Below, piece after piece: positions 32,424 to 38,245 of a stretch of 38,245 nucleotides of DNA. The stretch covers positions 1-38,245 of the forward strand of contig NZ_WOEZ01000098.1 in assembly GCF_013177735.1 (NCBI RefSeq), written 5' to 3'. Made by a program: the position numbers and the translations under genes. Origin of the DNA: Paraburkholderia elongata. GTDB taxonomy: Bacteria > Pseudomonadota > Gammaproteobacteria > Burkholderiales > Burkholderiaceae. The first letter of the stretch is position 1. The number at the start of each line of letters is the position of its first letter. The notes below the pieces were generated by a model. It was not told the origin of the DNA, ran no database searches, and was given only the letters and a program-made list of their open reading frames with translations.

Positions 32424-33956
32424 ATGAACGTTCTTTGCAGCTTGCGCGATGGCGCGCCGCGATGCCGCTGGCGCGCTTTCCGGCGTGTCGTGCTTTGCGG
32501 TTGCACGGTTGCCGCGACGCTATTGACCGCGGGTTGCGCCGTGGGGCCGGACTACCGCAAGCCGACGATCGATATCCCCCCAAGCTTCAAGGAGGGCAGC
32601 GTCGAATGGCAACGGGCACAGGCTGACCCGCAGGCAACGCTTTCGAGCACGTGGTGGCGCGACTATCACGACGATACGCTGACGCACCTAGTGGACGAGG
32701 CGCTCGTGGCCAATCAATCGATCGCGCAAGCGGAGGCGGCGTACCGGTTGGCGCAGGCCACCGTGGCCGCCAATACCGCGAGCCTCTTTCCGACGATCTC
32801 GGCCGGTATCTCAGGGTCGCGTGCGGGAGCGGGTTCTGGCGCAGGCGCGGTAAATGGCAGCGCTTTGAATTCCGGAGTGCACAACACCGTCACTGCGGAC
32901 GTCACCGCGAGCTGGGAGCTCGATCTATGGGGGCAAATCCGCCGCGAGATCGAATCGAGCAAGGCGAGTGCGCAGGCTAGCGACGCGCAATTGGCCGGGC
33001 AGCGTCTGTCGATTGCCGCAAGCGTCGTGACCGATTACTTCGAACTTCGCCGGGCGGACGTGGATATCGACCTGCTCGAGCAACAACAGCGGATCGATGC
33101 CAGCATTCTGGATATGACGCGGGCGAGTTGCGCACAAGGCGAGTCGTCGAACGACAGCGTGCTGGCCGCGCAGGACACGCTCGAGGTCATCGTCGCCGAC
33201 CTCCAGTCGACGCAAACGTCACGCGAACAGTATGAGCATGCCATCGCGGTCCTAACCGGCGTGCCGACCGGCAAGTTTTCGATAGCGTCCGAACCGCACT
33301 ATGCGTTCGTCGCCCCAGTCGTTCCACTTTCATTGCCTTCGCAATTGCTCGAACGGCGTTATGACGTCGTGAGCGCCGAGCGCACTGTGGCATCGGCGAA
33401 CGCGGGGATCGGCGTGGCCAAGGCGGCGTTCTTCCCGAACCTGACACTGTCGGCACAAGGCGGATTCCAGCATAGCTCGCTCGCCAATCTCTTCTCTGTG
33501 CCAAACCGCTTCTGGACTCTCGGCCCCGAGCTGGCGGGGACGATTTTTGACGGGGGCGCCCGAACGGCCGCCGTGCACGAAGCGCGTGCGACGTATGACG
33601 AATCGGTGGCGGCGTATCGCCTGACGGTGCTGTCCGCATTCGAGAGCGTTGAGGACAGCTTGTCCTCCTCGAACCATATTGCACAACAGGAACGCGCGTA
33701 CGCGGATATTTATCAGCGCAACAAGCGGCTTTTCGAGAGCGAGCAAGCGCAGTTCCAGTACGGCTCCGCAAGCGAACAAAGTCTTTTGACTCAGCAACTC
33801 ACGTTGCTGCTGGCGCAACAGAACCTCGCGGACACGCGGGCGTCGCTGACGTTAAGCAGCGTAACCCTGATCAAAAGCCTGGGTGGAGGATGGCGATGGG
33901 ACGAAGCAAAGGAGGCTCCTGCCGACGTCGCCACTTCTTCCAGGAGCAGCCGCTGA
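32424..33956 (+). CDS. Outer-membrane efflux lipoprotein, NodT type (pump 3)
   Basis: TolC-like channel of 510 residues. A long basic N-region precedes the signal helix and lipobox LLTAGC (Cys38). OEP-domain blocks are WWRDYHDDTLTHLVDEAL, WELDLWGQIRREIE, LLERRYDVVSAERTV and LIKSLGGGW. It differs clearly from the two OMF proteins of pumps 1 and 2 and belongs to the type paired with RND pumps. ATG 32424 has AGG upstream; the open frame begins at 32379 without homology. It is first in the operon, with the adaptor starting 63 bases after its stop; RND operons more often place this gene last. Confidence 0.9.
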   Translation: MNVLCSLRDGAPRCRWRAFRRVVLCGCTVAATLLTAGCAVGPDYRKPTIDIPPSFKEGSVEWQRAQADPQATLSSTWWRDYHDDTLTHLVDEALVANQSIAQAEAAYRLAQATVAANTASLFPTISAGISGSRAGAGSGAGAVNGSALNSGVHNTVTADVTASWELDLWGQIRREIESSKASAQASDAQLAGQRLSIAASVVTDYFELRRADVDIDLLEQQQRIDASILDMTRASCAQGESSNDSVLAAQDTLEVIVADLQSTQTSREQYEHAIAVLTGVPTGKFSIASEPHYAFVAPVVPLSLPSQLLERRYDVVSAERTVASANAGIGVAKAAFFPNLTLSAQGGFQHSSLANLFSVPNRFWTLGPELAGTIFDGGARTAAVHEARATYDESVAAYRLTVLSAFESVEDSLSSSNHIAQQERAYADIYQRNKRLFESEQAQFQYGSASEQSLLTQQLTLLLAQQNLADTRASLTLSSVTLIKSLGGGWRWDEAKEAPADVATSSRSSR

Positions 33957-34019
33957 CAGCATGCCCGGCAAGCTTGCGCGCTGTTCCCGTTCCTCACTCT
34001 TGCTCACACGGTTTCGATA

Positions 34020-35243
34020 ATGTCACTACTTCTAAGCTCACGCCTATCCATTGTCTCCATCGGCCTTCTCTCGTTGTTCGGCTGCGGCAAAAACGATCCA
34101 CCGCCGGCGCCGCCAGCGCCGCAGGTCGGCGTCATGGAAGCCGAACCCAGCAACGTACCGCTGAATCACAGCTTCGTCGGACGCTTGTCGCCCTATTACA
34201 GCGCTAATGTCACAGCGCGGGTTTCGGGCGTGCTGACGAAGCGCCTCTACACGGAGGGCAGTGAAGTCAAGGCAGGACAAACGCTGTTCCAGATCGATCC
34301 CACCTACTACCAGACGGTGCTCGACAACGATCTTGCCACGCTCGCCCAAGACCAGGCGACCTTCGTCAACGATCGCACTACTGCCGAGCGTTATCACAAG
34401 CTGTTGCCGATCGGCTCCGTATCGCAACAAACGGTGGACGATGCCGACGCGGCTGAACGCAGTGCCGCTGCCAAGGTCAAGGCAGACGAAGCCGCTGTCG
34501 AAGGCGCGCGCGTGAATCTCGGCTATACGAAGGTGACCTCGCCCATTACCGGTATTGCCGGTCAGCAACAGGTGACCGGCGGCGCCGTTGTCGGGAACGG
34601 CACGACCGATGCGGGTTCCGGCGGGACATTGCTTGCCACGGTCGAACAGGTCGATTCGCTCTATGTGAACTTCACGATCAGCGCCGCCGATCTGATCACG
34701 CTGAAGCAGGCCCAGAGCAAAGGTGATGTCGCGCTCGCCGCGCAAAACAAGACCACCGTCCAGGTCATGCTGCCCAATGGCACGCCATACGACCAGCTCG
34801 GCACGCTGGATTTCACCGATGTTTCCGTGAACTCGACTACCGGTGCGGTCAGCCTGCGCGCGCAGATACCCAACCCGCAGCATCAACTGCTGCCGGGAAT
34901 GTACGTATCGCTCAATGTTGACCTTGGCCAGCGTAACGATGTGTACCTGGTGCCCCAACAAGCCATCCAGCGCGACACGGTCGGTTCCTACGCGATGGTG
35001 GTGGGCGCCGATGGCAAAGTGGTCCGCAAGGATGTCGATACCAACGATAGCTACCGTAGCGACTGGATTGTGACAGGGGGCCTGGCGCCCGGCGATCGAG
35101 TGATCGTCGCAGGTGTACAGGGCGTACGTGAGGGGATGCTCGCCAAAACCACACCCTGGCGAGGTACCGACCAAAACACGAGCTTGTCACAGTCCGGCCC
35201 GGCTTCGTCACCGAGCGGCCATCGTTCCGGCAGTAAATCGTAG
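34020..35243 (+). CDS. RND efflux membrane fusion lipoprotein, MexA/AcrA type
   Basis: Periplasmic adaptor of 407 residues with a lipobox LSLFGC (Cys22) and a proline-rich linker. It shows the typical NHSFVGRLSPYYSANVTARV, VKAGQTLFQIDPTYY and a short helical hairpin (about 100-165). The second lipoyl half is NLGYTKVTSPITGIAG, followed by the barrel (NGTPYDQLGTLDFTDVSV) and membrane-proximal domain (VPQQAIQRD). The C-terminal 25 residues are a Ser/Gly/Pro tail. It stands between the OMF and RND genes; the RND ATG follows its stop by nine bases. Confidence 0.92.
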   Translation: MSLLLSSRLSIVSIGLLSLFGCGKNDPPPAPPAPQVGVMEAEPSNVPLNHSFVGRLSPYYSANVTARVSGVLTKRLYTEGSEVKAGQTLFQIDPTYYQTVLDNDLATLAQDQATFVNDRTTAERYHKLLPIGSVSQQTVDDADAAERSAAAKVKADEAAVEGARVNLGYTKVTSPITGIAGQQQVTGGAVVGNGTTDAGSGGTLLATVEQVDSLYVNFTISAADLITLKQAQSKGDVALAAQNKTTVQVMLPNGTPYDQLGTLDFTDVSVNSTTGAVSLRAQIPNPQHQLLPGMYVSLNVDLGQRNDVYLVPQQAIQRDTVGSYAMVVGADGKVVRKDVDTNDSYRSDWIVTGGLAPGDRVIVAGVQGVREGMLAKTTPWRGTDQNTSLSQSGPASSPSGHRSGSKS

Positions 35244-35252
35244 GGGTATCTC

Positions 35253-38245
35253 ATGTCACGTTTCTTTATCGATCGGCCTGTCTTTGCCTGGGTGATTCCC
35301 ATTCTGATCTGTTTGTTCGGTGCGATCTCGCTGCAGCACCTCGGGGTTGATTCTTATCCGGACATTGCTCCACCCCAGGTGACCGTGACGGCGACCTATC
35401 CGGGCGCAAGTGCCTCGACGATGGAATCAACGGTCACGCAGGTGATCGAGCAGCAGCTGACCGGCATTGATAACCTGCTGTACTTCAGCTCGACATCCAA
35501 TGGCAACGGGACGGCCACCGTCACGCTGACCTTTGCGCCTGGAACCAACGCGGACATTGCACAAGTGCAGGTGCAGAACAAGGTGGCGCTCGCGCAGCCG
35601 CTGCTGCCGTCCGAGGTGACGCAGGAGGGCATCGTCGTGGCGAAGGCGAGTCCCGACATTCTGATGGCCGTCAGCTTGCAATCGAGCAACCCTGCCGTCG
35701 ATACGGCGCGCTTGAGCGACATCATTGCCTCGCGGATACAACCCGTCGTTGGCCGTATCAGCGGCGTGGGCAATACTTTCATGCTGGGCTCGGAATACGC
35801 TTTGCGGATCTGGCTCAATCCCGACAAGCTGCAAGGCTACGGTCTTTCGACTTCGCAGGTGATGAGCGCCGTCCAGGCTCAAAACGCCGAGTTCGCCACC
35901 GGTTCGCTCGGCGCGGATCCGGCGGTCAATGGCCAGGTCTTCACGGCAACGGTATCGGGCGATAGGTTGTTTTCCTCGCAGCAGCAGTTTCGCGACATCA
36001 TCCTGCGGACGAATACTGATGGCAGCGTGGTTCGCCTGAGCGATGTCGCGCGCATCAGCTTCGGGGCGCAAAGCTACGGCACCTCCGCCGCGTACAACGG
36101 CAAGGTTGCGGGCAGCCTCGCTGTCTACCTGCTGCCGGGTGCGAATGCGCTCGACGTGGCCAAGGCCGTCAAAGCCGAAATGGCGACACTGTCTCGCGAT
36201 TTCCCTCCCGGCGTCACATGGACCGTGCCGTACGATACGACGCCGTTCATCACGGCCTCGATCACCGACGTCGTGCATACCCTCGTCGAGGCGATCATTG
36301 TCGTGTTCTTCGTGATGCTGCTCTTCCTGCAGAACGTCCGGGCCACCATCATTCCGACGCTCGTCATTCCGGTCGCGTTGCTCGGCACGTTTATCGGCCT
36401 GGCGGCGATGCGCTTCTCGCTGAACCAGCTCGACCTGTTCGGGATGGTTCTCGCCATCGGCATCGTGGTGGACGACGCGATCGTCGTGATCGAGAACGTC
36501 GAGCGCCTCATGCGTGAGGAAGGTCTCAGTCCGAGAGCGGCCACGCGTAAGGCCATGGGCCAGATCTCGGGGGCGATCGTCGCGATTACGGTGGTGCTCG
36601 CTGCGGTGTTCGTACCGTCCGCGCTGCAGCCGGGCGCGACCGGCATGATCTATTCGCAGTTCGCGTTGACCATCGCCGTATCGATGGTGTTCTCGGCATT
36701 CCTCGCGTTGTCCTTCACGCCATCGCTGTGTGCTGCGTTCCTCAAGCCTTCGCATCATGCAAGCTCGAACGTCGTCTTTCAATGGTTCAACCGCGGGTTC
36801 GACCGGTTCGGCAGCTTATATGTGGGCAGCGTCGGCCGGATTGTCCGACGCACGCCGCGCTGGATGATTCTGTTCGTCACCCTTTCCGTATTAGCCGGCG
36901 TTTTTTACACGCGCCTGCCGACGGCGTTCGTCCCCGATGAGGACCAGGGCTTCATGCTGGCGATTGTCAATCTGCCTTCTGGCGCGACGCTGTCGCGTAC
37001 ACAGGAGGTCATGGACGAAATCGGCGGCAGGCTCAAGAAGAGCCCGATCGGCAAGGATATCGATGGCGTCCTGGCATTCCAAGGCTTCAGCTTCGTCGGC
37101 CAAAGCGAAAACGTCGGCATGGCGTACATCAAGCTCACCGATTGGAGCAAACGTTCGCAAAGCGCGATGCAGTTGATCCCGCAGGCCAACAAGATATTGC
37201 ACGGCGTCGACGGCGCGAGGATCTTCATCGTCAATCTGCCCACCATACGTGGACTGAGCCAGTTTGCCGGCGTCGATATGTACCTGCAGGCGCGCAATGG
37301 CCAATCGAGGGCCGAGCTCACGCAGGCGGAAGGCAAGTTGCTGGCGGAGGCGGGCCAAAACCCGAAGCTTTTTGGCATTCGACCCAACTCGCTCCCGGAG
37401 GCACCACAGCTTCAGCTGGCCGTGGACCGGGTTCAGGCGCAATCGATGGGTCTGTCGTTGCCTGACGTCTATAACAGCATTCAAATGGATCTGGCGCCCG
37501 TCTACGTGAATGAATTCACGTACGACGGACGTGTGAAGCGCGTTTTCCTCCAGGCTGATGCGCCATTCCGGATGGGGCTCGACTCCCTGGGGCACATCTA
37601 CACGCCGAGCGGCGTGACGGGCACTTCGTCTGGTTCCAGCGGCGGCACTGCTGGCGTGAGCGGTGCGGGAACATCGCCGAGCGGTGCGTTGCGCCCCGTC
37701 AATCCATCGGTGAGCAACAGCGCCATCAGTCCGTACAACATGGTGCCGCTCTCGAGTGTGGTGAAGGCAAAGTGGGATGTCGGCCCGCAGGCGCTCTCGC
37801 GCTACAACGGCTATTCGGCAGTCGAGATCGTGGGCATGCCGGCGCCAGGATACTCCACCGGCCAGGCGATGCGGATCCTCGACAACACGGTCGACAAGTC
37901 GCTGCCGGCAGGCTTTGCCTCGGACTGGACCGGGCAGTCCTACCAGGAAATCCTGGCGGGGAATTCGGCGATGGCGTTGATGGCGTTGTCGATTGTGGTG
38001 GTGTTCCTTTGTCTTGCGGCGCTTTACGAAAGCTGGTCCATCCCCGTTGCGGTGCTGTTGACCGTGCCGCTGGGCCTGCTGGGAATGTCGGTGTTCTGCC
38101 ATCTGTTCAAGATGCCTAACGATATCTACTTCAAGATCGGCATGGTCACGGTGATCGGGCTTGCCGCAAAAAACGCGATTCTGATCGTCGAGTTCGCCAT
38201 CGACGGGCAGGCGCGGGGCATGACGCTTTTCGAGGCGGTCATGGA
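35253..38245 (+). CDS. RND multidrug efflux permease, AcrB/MexB type (3' end outside window)
   Basis: Trimeric proton-driven exporter of the inner membrane. The visible 997 codons start MSRFFIDRPVFAWVI and run to just after the proton-relay lysine. The relay residues are present: Asp407-Asp408 in IGIVVDDAIVVIEN and Lys973 in GLAAKNAIL (Lys940 in AcrB). The offset of 33 comes from a Gly/Ser/Pro-rich insertion at about residues 785-825 (37605-37735), in the second periplasmic half just before MVPLSSVV. Other family blocks are VDSYPDIAPPQVTVTATYPGA in two parts and WTGQSYQEILAGN. ATG 35253 has AGGGG upstream. Because the frame has no stop in the window, long antisense frames opposite it should be ignored. 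Confidence 0.94.
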   Translation, partial: MSRFFIDRPVFAWVIPILICLFGAISLQHLGVDSYPDIAPPQVTVTATYPGASASTMESTVTQVIEQQLTGIDNLLYFSSTSNGNGTATVTLTFAPGTNADIAQVQVQNKVALAQPLLPSEVTQEGIVVAKASPDILMAVSLQSSNPAVDTARLSDIIASRIQPVVGRISGVGNTFMLGSEYALRIWLNPDKLQGYGLSTSQVMSAVQAQNAEFATGSLGADPAVNGQVFTATVSGDRLFSSQQQFRDIILRTNTDGSVVRLSDVARISFGAQSYGTSAAYNGKVAGSLAVYLLPGANALDVAKAVKAEMATLSRDFPPGVTWTVPYDTTPFITASITDVVHTLVEAIIVVFFVMLLFLQNVRATIIPTLVIPVALLGTFIGLAAMRFSLNQLDLFGMVLAIGIVVDDAIVVIENVERLMREEGLSPRAATRKAMGQISGAIVAITVVLAAVFVPSALQPGATGMIYSQFALTIAVSMVFSAFLALSFTPSLCAAFLKPSHHASSNVVFQWFNRGFDRFGSLYVGSVGRIVRRTPRWMILFVTLSVLAGVFYTRLPTAFVPDEDQGFMLAIVNLPSGATLSRTQEVMDEIGGRLKKSPIGKDIDGVLAFQGFSFVGQSENVGMAYIKLTDWSKRSQSAMQLIPQANKILHGVDGARIFIVNLPTIRGLSQFAGVDMYLQARNGQSRAELTQAEGKLLAEAGQNPKLFGIRPNSLPEAPQLQLAVDRVQAQSMGLSLPDVYNSIQMDLAPVYVNEFTYDGRVKRVFLQADAPFRMGLDSLGHIYTPSGVTGTSSGSSGGTAGVSGAGTSPSGALRPVNPSVSNSAISPYNMVPLSSVVKAKWDVGPQALSRYNGYSAVEIVGMPAPGYSTGQAMRILDNTVDKSLPAGFASDWTGQSYQEILAGNSAMALMALSIVVVFLCLAALYESWSIPVAVLLTVPLGLLGMSVFCHLFKMPNDIYFKIGMVTVIGLAAKNAILIVEFAIDGQARGMTLFEAVM

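Noticed and set aside
35427..38102. Long minus-strand open frames of about 450 and 400 codons opposite the RND gene
   Set aside because: They lie antisense to a clear AcrB-type protein, are extremely rich in Arg/His/Asp as expected from reverse reading of GC-rich coding DNA, and match no family.
1..38245. CRISPR arrays, tRNA or rRNA genes, insertion sequences, integrase or phage genes
   Set aside because: None seen on reading both strands; the only sizeable repeats are the two LysR/MarR-derived pairs.

Overview
The window is high-GC DNA with densely packed operons, frequent ATGA stop/start overlaps, many LysR/MarR/IclR/GntR regulators, an AroP-type permease, a CYP116B-type self-sufficient P450 and several multidrug efflux operons. 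This points to a Burkholderiaceae betaproteobacterium (Paraburkholderia, Burkholderia or Caballeronia type). That placement is inferred from protein family resemblance and layout, not from a search. No rRNA, tRNA, CRISPR array or insertion sequence was seen.

Left part (1-5.1 kb): the 5' end of a secreted protein, an aromatic amino acid permease (aroP) with a clear terminator, and a family 2 glycosyltransferase. These are followed by a decayed mandelate locus. On the minus strand lie the tail of a thiamine-diphosphate enzyme (mdlC-like), an mdlB with its centre missing, and an mdlA with its centre missing. Both internally deleted genes stay in frame and keep start, stop and the ATGA overlap. 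Divergent to them is an N-terminally truncated indolepyruvate oxidoreductase beta subunit.

5.2-10.6 kb: a minus-strand catabolic operon, transcribed HpaI-type aldolase > cupin > MetA-type outer-membrane protein > AAHS-type MFS importer > HbpS/GlcG-like protein > FadR-type GntR regulator. Two near-identical GTCACC/GGTGAC palindromes lie at the promoter of the first gene and at the promoter of the regulator. They form a likely operator pair for that regulator. The substrate is unknown.

10.9-14.2 kb: a two-gene secreted pair (DUF305 protein and YVTN beta-propeller) and some small genes, including one of 54 codons.

14.4-20.9 kb: an IclR regulator divergent from a P450-reductase-ferredoxin fusion, followed by a two-cupin protein, a beta-hydroxyacid-dehydrogenase-like enzyme and an HD-domain protein with an oxygenase-like metal site. 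A convergent LysR gene closes the block. This is the best candidate for an undescribed oxidative catabolic pathway.

21-38.2 kb: an efflux island with three tripartite pumps. Pump 1 is MFS-HlyD-OMF with MarR and LysR regulators, and its MFS subunit appears to lack about 45-50 internal residues. Pump 2 is EmrA-EmrB-OMF, divergent from a MarR gene with a perfect operator over both -35 boxes. Pump 3 is OMF-MFP-RND, running off the right edge. Between pumps 2 and 3 lies a decayed copy of the LysR gene at 20.9 kb. Its control region, including the palindromic operator, is still well conserved and sits upstream of pump 3, so the intact LysR may control pump 3 in trans.
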